Shown: piece after piece, positions 51,926 to 60,061 of the stretch
Layout of the letters: every line of letters starts with the position of its first letter
Position numbering within the stretch: the first letter of the stretch is position 1
Origin: Roseateles koreensis
GTDB taxonomy: Bacteria > Pseudomonadota > Gammaproteobacteria > Burkholderiales > Burkholderiaceae_C
Length of the DNA stretch: 64,000 nucleotides
NCBI RefSeq assembly: GCF_028595305.1
Contig: NZ_JAQQXS010000005.1
Span: forward strand, 230,477 to 294,476
Direction: 5' to 3'
Notes under the pieces: generated by a model
Seen by the model: the letters and a program-made list of their open reading frames with translations, nothing else
The model's database searches: none
Told to the model about the DNA's origin: nothing
Made by a program: the position numbers and the translations under genes

Positions 51926-53056
51926 ATGGGGGATTTTCAACAAGTTGAAGGCTATGTGCTGACGCCGCAAGGCTTTGTGCGCGGCCGTCTTGACATCAGC
52001 GGCGGACGCATTGCGGCCATTCATGGCGAGCCGGTTTCGGAGGCCCAGGTCAGGCACGATCCGCAAGCCTTGCCGATCGTGCTGCCCGGCTTCATCGACG
52101 TGCATGTGCACGGCGGCGGCGGGCACGACACCATGGAGGGCGGCGATGCCGCCCGGCAGATCTCCCGGCTGCATGTGCGTCACGGTACCACCTCGATGCT
52201 GGCTACCACCATGACCGCGCCGATGGATGAGATCCGCGCCGCGATGTCAGCGCTGGCTGAGGTCTGCCGCGAGCGCGACCCCCAAGGCGCGCGCGTGTTG
52301 GGGGTGCACCTGGAAGGGCCCTACATCAACCCCGGCAAGCTGGGCGCACAGCCTGACTTTGCCAAGCCCGCCGCCATGACCGAAGTGCGGGAGTTGCACG
52401 CGTTGGCACCCATTCGCCTGATCACCATCGCGCCCGAGCTGCCGGGCAATCTGGACCTGATCACCGAGCTGCGTGCTGCGGGCTACCAGGTGCAGATCGG
52501 CCACACCTTGGGCACTTATGAGGACGGCGTAGCCGCCTTGTCGCACGGTGCACAAGGGTTCACGCACCTGTTCAATGCGATGACGGGCCTGCATCACCGC
52601 GAGCCCGGAATGGTGGGCGCCGCCCTGGCGCATGCGCGTTATGCCGAGATCATTCCGGACCTGCTGCACGTGCACCCCGGCGCGATCCGCGTGGCGCTGC
52701 GCTCGATTCCCTGCATGTTCTGCGTGACCGACTCTACGGCGGCCGCGGGCCAGCCCGATGGCCAGTACAAGCTGGGGCGCCATACGGTGACCAAATGCAT
52801 GGGCGGCGTGCGCCTGCCCGATGGCACCTTGGCTGGCAGCACCCTGACGATGGACCAGGCGCTGCGCAACTTGGTCGGCATGGGTTTGGAGATTGCGGAC
52901 GCCTCGCGGCGCGTGTCCAGCCATGCAGCGGAATATTTGGGTTTGAGTGATCGGGGTCAGTTGACCGTTGGCGCTTGGGCGGACTTGGTGGTGTTGGACC
53001 GTGAGCTGCAGCTGCAGCGGGTGGTTGTTGAAGGAGAAGAAATTGACCTCGCTTGA
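51926..53056 (+). CDS. nagA: N-acetylglucosamine-6-phosphate deacetylase
   Basis: 376 residues, amidohydrolase fold. Metal and substrate residues are visible: H60 and H62 in DVHVHGGGG, E130 in VHLEGPYIN, H192 in IGHTLG, H213 in THLFNAMTG and the catalytic D268 in CVTDSTAAAG. Converts GlcNAc-6-P to GlcN-6-P plus acetate. Its 3' end overlaps the deaminase gene by 14 bp, indicating coupling. Confidence 0.95.
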   Translation: MGDFQQVEGYVLTPQGFVRGRLDISGGRIAAIHGEPVSEAQVRHDPQALPIVLPGFIDVHVHGGGGHDTMEGGDAARQISRLHVRHGTTSMLATTMTAPMDEIRAAMSALAEVCRERDPQGARVLGVHLEGPYINPGKLGAQPDFAKPAAMTEVRELHALAPIRLITIAPELPGNLDLITELRAAGYQVQIGHTLGTYEDGVAALSHGAQGFTHLFNAMTGLHHREPGMVGAALAHARYAEIIPDLLHVHPGAIRVALRSIPCMFCVTDSTAAAGQPDGQYKLGRHTVTKCMGGVRLPDGTLAGSTLTMDQALRNLVGMGLEIADASRRVSSHAAEYLGLSDRGQLTVGAWADLVVLDRELQLQRVVVEGEEIDLA

Positions 53057-54083
53057 TAACTTGCGCACGCGCATGCTCGAAGAAGCGCTGAGCGCGCCTG
53101 ACGCCATCGAGCGCCAGTTGGCGCATGACCAAAACGCCTATGCCGACCTGGGTGCCGCCCTGCGCGAGCAGCCGCCTACGGCCTTGTTGACCGTGGCACG
53201 GGGCAGCTCCGACCACGCAGCCCATTACATGGCTTACCTGATGATGGCGCGCATGGGCCGCCTGGTGACCTCTTTGCCGATGTCGCTGGTGACGCTGTAT
53301 CAAAGCAAGATCGCCTGCGACGGCCTGGTGTCCCTGGCCTTCTCGCAATCGGGCCAAAGCCCTGATCTGGTGGCGCCAACGAAGTTCTTCCGCGCTGGCG
53401 GTGCACGCACCGTGGCCTTCGTGAACGCCGACGCATCGCCGCTGGCCGAGGCTTCGCAATATGTGTTCCCTCTGCATGCCGGCCCGGAAAACAGCGTGGC
53501 CGCCACCAAGAGCTACATCGCCCAACTGGTGGCCGGTGCCCGCGTGGTGGCCGCCTGGAGCGGTGATGAAGACCTGCAGGCCGCCTTGCAGCAACTGCCC
53601 GTGGCTCTGCGTGAAGCCGCAGCACAACGCTGGGACGTGGCGGTCGATGTACTGAAGGGCGCCGACAAACTGTTTGTGATCGGACGCGGCACGGGCCTGG
53701 CCATCGCGCAAGAAGCTGCGCTGAAATTCAAGGAAACCTGTGGCATTCAGGCCGAGGCGTTCTCGGGCGCTGAAGTCAAGCACGGCCCCATGGCGTTGGT
53801 GGATGCCGGCTACCCCATGCTGGTGTTCGCCCCGCGCGGGCCGGCACAGGCCGGTTTGCTGGCGCTGGCCGAAGAAATGCGAGGCCGTGGCGCCCGCGTG
53901 CTGTTGGCCGCGCCGGCCGGCACGCCCGGTGCCGAGCTGACCCTGAGCTGCACCGGCAACGAAGACCTGGACCCGATCGCCGCGATCCAGAGCTTCTACC
54001 CCATGGTTGAAGCCCTGGCGCGCGCACGCGGTCGCAACCCTGACCAGCCCCCGCATCTGGCCAAGGTGACCAAGACGAACTGA
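53043..54083 (+). CDS. SIS-domain glucosamine-6-phosphate deaminase (NagB-II)
   Basis: 346 residues with two SIS sugar-phosphate isomerase domains and no glutaminase domain, which separates it from GlmS. SIS motifs: LTVARGSSDHAAHYM, LAFSQSGQSPDLVAP, VAATKSYIAQL and IGRGTGLAIAQEAALKFKET, ending PPHLAKVTKT as in GlmS/NagB-II. Proposed reaction: GlcN-6-P to fructose-6-P and ammonia, replacing the classical NagB. Start taken as TTG 53043, with GGAGAA just upstream; ATG 53073 is an alternative. Last gene before the terminator-like hairpin. Confidence 0.85.
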   Translation: MTSLDNLRTRMLEEALSAPDAIERQLAHDQNAYADLGAALREQPPTALLTVARGSSDHAAHYMAYLMMARMGRLVTSLPMSLVTLYQSKIACDGLVSLAFSQSGQSPDLVAPTKFFRAGGARTVAFVNADASPLAEASQYVFPLHAGPENSVAATKSYIAQLVAGARVVAAWSGDEDLQAALQQLPVALREAAAQRWDVAVDVLKGADKLFVIGRGTGLAIAQEAALKFKETCGIQAEAFSGAEVKHGPMALVDAGYPMLVFAPRGPAQAGLLALAEEMRGRGARVLLAAPAGTPGAELTLSCTGNEDLDPIAAIQSFYPMVEALARARGRNPDQPPHLAKVTKTN

Positions 54084-54111
54084 GCCAAGGTATGAAAGGA
54101 CGCTCGATGAG

Positions 54112-54140
54112 CGAGTGAGAGGCCCACTTTCACTCGTTTT
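54112..54140 (+). terminator. Possible terminator after the deaminase gene
   Basis: CGAGTGA (54112-54118) and TCACTCG (54130-54136) form a 7-bp stem with an 11-nt loop, followed by TTTT. A moderate hairpin, so read-through into nagZ is likely. Confidence 0.6.
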
Positions 54141-54198
54141 GGGAGTCCTTCGTCTGCTGATTTGTCGAATTTCCTGCGAATACGAATAGAGCCTTCCC

Positions 54199-55674
54199 AT
54201 GACCCCATTCCACCCCGGCCAACTCGTGATGGTCGACATCCAGGGCAAACATCTGGACGCGGCCACCGCCGAGTTTTTGCGAGCCAACCAGGTGCGCGCC
54301 GTCTGCCTGTTTCGCAAAAATCTGGGCACCGAAGCGGAAGTGCAGCAACTCACCCGTGACCTGCGTGCAGTGATGGGGCCGCAGGCCTTGATCGGCCTCG
54401 ACCAAGAGGGGGGCTCGGTGGTGCGCGCCACCTTCTTGCCGCAGGCGCCGTCAGCGATGGCCTTGGGCGCGGCAGACGACGCCGAGCAGGCCGAGCGCGT
54501 GGGCGCGGCGGTGGCCCGCGGGCTGCGGTCCATCGGCATCAACTGGAACTTTGCGCCGGTGCTGGACATCAACAACAACCCGGCCAACCCGGTCATCGCA
54601 GAGCGTAGCTTCTCCGAAGACGCCGATGATGTGACGCGTTTGGCTGGCGCCTGGATGCGCGGCTCCCTGGCTGAAGGCGTGGCTTGCTGCGTCAAGCACT
54701 TCCCGGGCCACGGCGACACGCATGTGGACTCGCACCTGGCGTTGCCGACCGTTGATAAATCCCGTGCCGAGTTGGACGCGCTGGAGTTGCGCCCCTTCAA
54801 GGACCTGCGTGCACAAGCGCCCGCGATGATGACGGCACACATCGTCTATCCGCAGATCGACCCCGAACACCCAGCCACGTTGTCGAAGAAGATTCTTGGC
54901 GATATCCTGCGCCGCGAATGGGGTTACGACGGCGTCGTCATCACCGACGCGCTGATGATGAAGGCCATCTACGAGCGCTATGGCTACGCCCGCGCCGCAG
55001 TGCTGGCGATCCAGGCGGGAGCCGACATGATCCTGGCGCAGGGCAATCTGCAAGAGCAGGGCGCTTCCATCCAGGCATTGCAAGACGCCTTTGACAAGGG
55101 CGAGTTGACGGCGACCCAGGGCGAAACGGCGCGCGCGCGCCTGGACGCGCTGGCACAGGCCTACCCCGTTCGGCATGACAGTTATGTCGGTGAACCCCGA
55201 CAGCAAGACGACGTGCTGATGCGCAGCGCCTGGGCGTCTGGCCTCACTGCCATGCGGGGCGCGGCCGCGCCGGCGCTGGATCAGCCCTTGCGGGTCTACA
55301 CCCAGGCCAGCGTCGACAGCGACGGCGTGTCAGAGGCGGGCCCGTCGGGCGAGTTGGTACGCAGCTTGTTTGCCGGCTTCAGCGACGTCGAGTTCGTGGC
55401 GCTTGACAGCATCGACACGCTGGATTGGTCACGGGTACCGCCCGAGGGCCGATTCAACATCCTGGCTTCCAATCATCGTGCGCGTTATGGCACATATGCA
55501 CAGGCTTGGCGGCCGGATCTGCACCTGGTGCTGTGGAATCCGTTCCAGGCGCTGGATGTCAAAGGCCCGACCGTGGTGACCTGGGGTTATGCCGAAGGCG
55601 CCCTGGCCGGCCTGAAGGGCTGGCTGGAAGGCCGGACGCAAGCCACGGCTCAGTCGCCCGTGAACTTGGGCTGA
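54199..55674 (+). CDS. nagZ: Beta-N-acetylhexosaminidase, GH3 (NagZ-like) with C-terminal domain
   Basis: 491 residues. GH3 barrel with the NagZ signature KHFPGHGDTHVDSH (K166, H171, D173; the Asp-His dyad is the acid/base unit in this family) and nucleophile D250 in VVITDALMMK. No signal peptide, so cytoplasmic. Typical NagZ is about 340 residues; here a C-terminal region of about 150 residues follows, as in the longer GH3 enzymes of Gram-positives. It would remove GlcNAc from chito-oligomers or anhydro-muropeptides. Lies in the nag island after the weak terminator. Confidence 0.88.
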   Translation: MTPFHPGQLVMVDIQGKHLDAATAEFLRANQVRAVCLFRKNLGTEAEVQQLTRDLRAVMGPQALIGLDQEGGSVVRATFLPQAPSAMALGAADDAEQAERVGAAVARGLRSIGINWNFAPVLDINNNPANPVIAERSFSEDADDVTRLAGAWMRGSLAEGVACCVKHFPGHGDTHVDSHLALPTVDKSRAELDALELRPFKDLRAQAPAMMTAHIVYPQIDPEHPATLSKKILGDILRREWGYDGVVITDALMMKAIYERYGYARAAVLAIQAGADMILAQGNLQEQGASIQALQDAFDKGELTATQGETARARLDALAQAYPVRHDSYVGEPRQQDDVLMRSAWASGLTAMRGAAAPALDQPLRVYTQASVDSDGVSEAGPSGELVRSLFAGFSDVEFVALDSIDTLDWSRVPPEGRFNILASNHRARYGTYAQAWRPDLHLVLWNPFQALDVKGPTVVTWGYAEGALAGLKGWLEGRTQATAQSPVNLG

Positions 55675-55713
55675 TCGCCCGCGACATCAGCAAGACCCCA
55701 GGGAGAATTCCGC

Positions 55714-57066
55714 ATGACCACACCTCGCGATCCGTCGGCCCCGGCTGTTATGGCCGTTGCTGATACACAGGGTTCCCCGATCCGCTGGGTACCCACCCTG
55801 TATTTCATGCAGGGCATGCAGTTCTTCGTGGTCATGCTGCTGGCCGGCCTGATGTTCAAGAACATGGGTGTGCCCAATGACCAGATCGCACGCTGGACCG
55901 GCCTGCTCGGGCTGGCCTGGGCGATCAAGCCGTTGTGGAGCCCATTTTTGGAGCTGGCGAGCAGCAAGAAGCGCGTGGTGGTCGCCATGCAGTTCACCGG
56001 TGCTGTGGGCTTGGGCCTGATGGCCCTGGCGGTGCAGATGCCCATGTACTTCGCGGCCAGCATTGCCGTGTTGTTCTTGCTGGCCTACGCCTCGGCCACG
56101 CATGACATTGCGTGCGACGGTCTGTACATGGCCTCGCTCGACAACAAGCAGCAAGCGGCCTATGCGGGCTGGCAGGGGGCGTTTTTCAATGCCTCGAAAT
56201 TCCTGACCCTGGGCGGGCTGCTAGTGCTGGCCGGGCACCTGGAAAAGAGCATGGGTGTCTTCAACGCCTGGACCGCCATTTTTGTGCTGCTGGCTGTGTT
56301 GTCGGCGGCGCTGGCCAGTTACAACGCCCGCATGTTGCCCAATGTGGTCAACGCTTCGGCAGGGCAGCTGAGCGTGGCCACGGTGTGGACGACTCTGCAA
56401 GAGGTGATGGCCGATTTTTTGAAGAAGCCTGGCATCTGGTTGATGATTCTTTTCATCGTGCTGTTCCGCTTTGCGGAAGGGCAGGTGCAAACCATCGGGC
56501 CTTTGTTTTTGATTGAGGCGCGTGACAAGGGAGGCCTGGGCCTGAGCACTGAGCAGGTCGGTGGCATTTACGGCACCGTGGGCACTGCCGCGTTTTTGGT
56601 AGGCAGCATTTTGGGCGGCTATCTCACCTCGTGGCTGAGCCTGAAGCGCGCGATGCCGATCTTGATTCTGGCCATGGCTGTGCCCAATTTGACCTTCTAC
56701 TACCTGGCCACCCATTTGCCTGGCGACATGCTGCACATCGGCACCGCCGTTGCCGTGGAAATGTTTGGTTATGGCTTCGGGTTCGTCGGCATGATCTTGT
56801 TCATCATGCAGGTGGTGGCGCCTGGGCGCTTCTCAACCGCGCACTATGCGCTCGGTTCAGGCGTCATGCAGCTGGGCTTTATCTTCTCCAAGACCATCAG
56901 CGGCGACATCCAAATGGCCATGGGCTATGAGCACTTCTTCCTCTGGACCATCGCTTGTGGCTTGCCAGCCTTGCTGCTGATGTTCTTCGTCAAGATGCCG
57001 CTGCCTTCAGCTGTCGAAGTGCAGGTTGCACCGGACGCTGGCGCCGCACCGCTGGCCTCGCGCTGA
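55714..57066 (+). CDS. AmpG-like MFS transporter
   Basis: 450 residues with about 12 hydrophobic helices. N-terminus RWVPTLYFMQGMQFFVVMLL, then the loop and helix WAIKPLWSPFLELASSKKRV that recalls AmpG (KPLWSP). The segment ASATHDIACDGLYMASL is a strong AmpG-family mark. AmpG imports GlcNAc-anhydroMurNAc peptides; members next to nag genes in chitin users are thought to import GlcNAc or chitobiose (NagP-like role). Position between nagZ and the GH16-like gene supports an oligosaccharide substrate. Confidence 0.85.
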   Translation: MTTPRDPSAPAVMAVADTQGSPIRWVPTLYFMQGMQFFVVMLLAGLMFKNMGVPNDQIARWTGLLGLAWAIKPLWSPFLELASSKKRVVVAMQFTGAVGLGLMALAVQMPMYFAASIAVLFLLAYASATHDIACDGLYMASLDNKQQAAYAGWQGAFFNASKFLTLGGLLVLAGHLEKSMGVFNAWTAIFVLLAVLSAALASYNARMLPNVVNASAGQLSVATVWTTLQEVMADFLKKPGIWLMILFIVLFRFAEGQVQTIGPLFLIEARDKGGLGLSTEQVGGIYGTVGTAAFLVGSILGGYLTSWLSLKRAMPILILAMAVPNLTFYYLATHLPGDMLHIGTAVAVEMFGYGFGFVGMILFIMQVVAPGRFSTAHYALGSGVMQLGFIFSKTISGDIQMAMGYEHFFLWTIACGLPALLLMFFVKMPLPSAVEVQVAPDAGAAPLASR

Positions 57067-57070
57067 CGGG

Positions 57071-58045
57071 GTGGTCGTGGCGGCGCACAATGTTTTTCTC
57101 CGGGCCGCCGCAGCATTTGCTGCGGCGTGTCTGCTCTTGGGTTCGGCCTTTGCGCTGCCTGGTGTGGCCGCAGCTGTGGCTGCAACTGCATCGGGTACTG
57201 CATCGGCCGGCCTCTTTTTTGATGATTTCTCTTACCCCGATACAGCGGGGCTGTTGAACCAGGGCTGGGCTGCGCGCAGCAAAGCCGGGCACCCCGGCGT
57301 GCCTGGGGCCCAGTGGGACCCCGCCCAGTTGCGCATGGTGGCCGACCCGACGCAGCCGGGTAATCGCTTGTTGCGCCTGCAAGCAGTGACGGACGGTACG
57401 GGCGCTGGCACCCGGCAGGTCCAGCTGTGCCATGCACGTAAATACCTGGAGGGCACCTACGCCGCCAGGGTGCGTTTCAGCGACACACCGGTGCGCGGCG
57501 CCGATGGTGACCCGGTGATTCAGACCTTCTACGTGGTCAGCCCGTTGCAGTTCGACCTGGACCCGGAGTTCAGCGAGCTTGATTTTGAGTACCTGCCCAA
57601 CGGCGGTTGGGGCAGCGACAAAACGCGGCTGTACGGCATCACCTGGCAAACGGCGCGCATTGAGCCCTGGCTGGCCTATAACCAGAGCCATGAAGAATTC
57701 ACCTCTGTCGACGGCTGGCATGTGCTGATGCTGCAGGTGGCCGGGGGCAAGACGCGGCACTATCTGGACGGCCGTTTGCTGGCCGAACACGGAGGCCGCA
57801 GCTATCCGGTGGTGCCCATGTCCATCAATTTCAATCTGTGGTTTTCACCCGGCGAATTGCTGGCGCAAAGCGCTGAGCCACGGGTTTATGAGCAGGATGT
57901 GGATTGGGTTTTTCATGCCCGCCAAAAGGTGCTGAGCCCCAGGCAGGTGCTGGCCGAAGTGAGGCGATTGCGCGCCGCCGGGGTCACCCAGGTCGACACG
58001 GTGCCAGTGGGCCAGCCCGCATTGCCGAGCCCCTGTGATTTTTGA
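57071..58045 (+). CDS. GH16-like secreted glycoside hydrolase
   Basis: About 324 residues. No ATG fits; GTG at 57071 (or 57077) begins MVVAAHNVFLRAAAAFAAA, a signal peptide ending PGVAAAVAA. The segment FSELDFEYLPNGGW contains the E-L-D-F-E pattern of the GH16 active site (ExDxE: nucleophile, assisting Asp, acid/base). The C-terminal WHVLMLQVAGGKTRHYLDGR and MSINFNLWFSP are jelly-roll strands also typical of GH16. GH16 enzymes cut beta-1,3/1,4-glucans and galactans; the presence in a GlcNAc island is unusual, so substrate is open. Starts 4 bp after the transporter gene, so same operon. Confidence 0.7.
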   Translation: MVVAAHNVFLRAAAAFAAACLLLGSAFALPGVAAAVAATASGTASAGLFFDDFSYPDTAGLLNQGWAARSKAGHPGVPGAQWDPAQLRMVADPTQPGNRLLRLQAVTDGTGAGTRQVQLCHARKYLEGTYAARVRFSDTPVRGADGDPVIQTFYVVSPLQFDLDPEFSELDFEYLPNGGWGSDKTRLYGITWQTARIEPWLAYNQSHEEFTSVDGWHVLMLQVAGGKTRHYLDGRLLAEHGGRSYPVVPMSINFNLWFSPGELLAQSAEPRVYEQDVDWVFHARQKVLSPRQVLAEVRRLRAAGVTQVDTVPVGQPALPSPCDF

Positions 58046-58084
58046 CGCCGTGATGTTTCGTTTTCTGTGATGAGGGTGAGTGCG

Positions 58085-59152
58085 ATGAGCTCAGCAAAGC
58101 GCTATGCATCTGTTGATGCTCTCCGGGGGCTCTCCGTGGCCGCCATGTTGCTGGTGAACAATCCCGGCGATTGGGGGCATGTTTACGCACCGCTGGAGCA
58201 TGCCGCGTGGAACGGCTGTACGCCCACCGATTTGATCTTCCCCTTCTTTTTGTTCATCGTTGGCGTGTCGATTTCGCTGGCCTTGGGCGGCCGGATTGAG
58301 TCGGGCGCGTCCAAAGCGCCGATGGCGAAAATGGTGGGCCAACGCGCGCTGCGCATCATGGTGCTGGGCTTGGTGCTGCATTTGCTGGCCTGGTGGTTGA
58401 TGCACAAGCCGGAATTTCGCATCCCGGGCGTATTGCAGCGCATTGGCATCTGCTTCGCGCTGGTCGGTTGGGCGGTCATCTATTTGAGAAAGCGCTCGCA
58501 ATGGTTGTTGCTGGCCGCGCTGCTGACGGCTTACGCGGCCTTGCTGCTCGGCGGCGGCAGCTTGGACAAGGTGGGCAATGTGGCCTCCCGCTTCGACGCG
58601 GCCGTGCTGGGCCGCTTCGCTTATGAGTGGGTTGCGAGTACCGGCCTGGGCCATGACCCTGAGGGGATTGTGAGCACCTTGGGCGCCTTGGCAACCTGCC
58701 TGCTCGGCGCCCGTGCGGGTGATTTGTTGCGCCGTGGCGCCGTGCGGTCTTTGCTATTGCAGGGGCTGGCGGCTGCGGCGCTTGGCTGGCTGGGCTCTGC
58801 CGTGTTGCCCTTCAACAAACAGTTGTGGACGCCAAGCTTTGTGCTGTGGACCGGCGGCCTGGGCGCTCTGGCCTTGGCGGGGGCGCATGCCCTGATCGAT
58901 CGGGCTGGCTGGCCTGCGCTGGGGCGCAGCTTTGGCGTGAATGCCATCGCGGCCTATGCTGGCGCATGGATGTGCACCGTGCTACTGGAAGGCTTTGGCT
59001 GGATGGCGCCCTTGTATGCCTCCGGCTTCGGTTGGCTGCAGCCCTACATCGGCCCTTGGGGGCAATCGCTGGCGTTTGCGATCGCCTTTGTCGCGGTGTG
59101 GGCGGCGATTGTGATGGCGCTGGACCGCCGGGGTATTTATTTCAAGGTGTGA
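58085..59152 (+). CDS. nagX: NagX-like membrane acyltransferase (DUF5009)
   Basis: 355 residues from ATG 58085; the frame is open from 58067. Family start RYASVDALRGLSVAAMLLVN with the acyltransferase-like D-A-L-R-G, then NNPGDWGHVYAPLEHAAWNG and TPTDLIFPFFLFIVGVSISL, the standard opening of NagX/HGSNAT-like proteins. About ten membrane helices. In chitin users NagX is encoded in nag clusters and proposed to be a transmembrane transferase or transporter; human HGSNAT acetylates glucosamine using the same fold. Last plus-strand gene of the island. Confidence 0.88.
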   Translation: MSSAKRYASVDALRGLSVAAMLLVNNPGDWGHVYAPLEHAAWNGCTPTDLIFPFFLFIVGVSISLALGGRIESGASKAPMAKMVGQRALRIMVLGLVLHLLAWWLMHKPEFRIPGVLQRIGICFALVGWAVIYLRKRSQWLLLAALLTAYAALLLGGGSLDKVGNVASRFDAAVLGRFAYEWVASTGLGHDPEGIVSTLGALATCLLGARAGDLLRRGAVRSLLLQGLAAAALGWLGSAVLPFNKQLWTPSFVLWTGGLGALALAGAHALIDRAGWPALGRSFGVNAIAAYAGAWMCTVLLEGFGWMAPLYASGFGWLQPYIGPWGQSLAFAIAFVAVWAAIVMALDRRGIYFKV

Positions 59153-59203
59153 TTTCAGCGAGCGGAGAGGGCCGGGCCGGGAGGCTCGCCCCAACGCTTA
59201 TGC

Positions 59204-59920
59204 TCAAGCCGTGCCGAAGTCGTAAAAGGTATTGACCGTCAGTCGGCCGCTGCGCGGATTGCTGTCCAGGCTCAGTGCCGGGTTGATGCAGGCGCTGTGC
59301 AAGAGGCTGCCCGGATAGACCACCAGGCGGTTGAATCGGGCAGGCATACCTCCCAAGAAGGTGAACTGCTCGTCGGATTGATCGAAGTACCGCGGCAGTG
59401 GGCGCCGTTGATTGATCTCGTCGTAGTACACGTCCAGATAGTGCTCGCGGGTTTCGGGCGTGATCTGACGCAGGCCGGTGGCGTTATGGCGGTAAAAGCC
59501 GGTGCCCCCATGGCGTTCATCGCAGAGATAGAGCAGCACTGCCATGTGGTGAGATGTGCTGGCGTCAAAGTGCGGGGTGCGTTGCAGCGGGCCGAGTTCT
59601 TGCTCCGGCGTGGTGGTCAATGAAAAGGCGCAGATGCTTTTGCGCAGGGCGAGTTGCTCTGGAATGCCGAAGTTCACCCGGATCAAGGGATCGAGCAAGG
59701 CCGTGAGATTGGCCGAATAGTCGGCGGGCGCCTGAGCACGAATACCGGGGTAGCCCTTTTTTTCTGACACGCCGGGATAGGGCTCAAACTTGGCGAGGCA
59801 AGCGGCGTCCAGCATGGCTTGCGGGTCTTCCAGAAAATCGTCGATGAAGATGACGGGATGCCCGCCGATATCCACCGACTGGATGACCGGGGGCATGCGC
59901 AGGGCGTAGGGATCAGACAT
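59204..59920 (-). CDS. DUF6445-type protein (2OG-Fe(II) oxygenase-like)
   Basis: 238 residues from ATG 59920. Contains an H-x-D metal-site pattern (TPHFDASTSHHMAVLLYLCD) and a later H in GSLLHSACIN, followed by RLTVNTFYDF, matching the jelly-roll of Fe(II)/2-oxoglutarate prolyl-hydroxylase-like proteins; the family is, I believe, DUF6445. Genes of this type are commonly next to TonB receptors in carbohydrate loci of Caulobacter/Xanthomonas type, with unknown substrate. It faces the nagX gene (51 bp apart) and follows the TonB receptor in the same direction, past the receptor terminator. Confidence 0.7.
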   Translation of the reverse strand: MSDPYALRMPPVIQSVDIGGHPVIFIDDFLEDPQAMLDAACLAKFEPYPGVSEKKGYPGIRAQAPADYSANLTALLDPLIRVNFGIPEQLALRKSICAFSLTTTPEQELGPLQRTPHFDASTSHHMAVLLYLCDERHGGTGFYRHNATGLRQITPETREHYLDVYYDEINQRRPLPRYFDQSDEQFTFLGGMPARFNRLVVYPGSLLHSACINPALSLDSNPRSGRLTVNTFYDFGTA

Positions 59921-60011
59921 GGTCAATCGGGTGTGAAGGAGTGAGGGCGGGAGCGCTACCAAGGCGGGGGGGCTGCCCGCTAACAAAACGCCTGAATTGT
60001 CTCTCTGCATA

Positions 60012-60040
60012 AAAAATGCCCGGCCAAGGCCGGGCATTTG
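60012..60040 (-). terminator. Terminator of the TonB receptor gene
   Basis: Perfect 12-bp inverted repeat AAATGCCCGGCC/GGCCGGGCATTT (60015-60026 and 60029-60040) with 2-nt centre; on the minus strand it is followed by TTTTTT. Lies 22 bp after the receptor stop. Confidence 0.95.
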
Positions 60041-60061
60041 CAGTCACAGCGCAGAGGCTGT

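Noticed and set aside
52734..54842. 702-codon minus-strand frame across nagA, the deaminase and nagZ
   Set aside because: Crosses three real genes, with shadow-type composition (Ser/Arg/Gln-rich); no recognisable domain.
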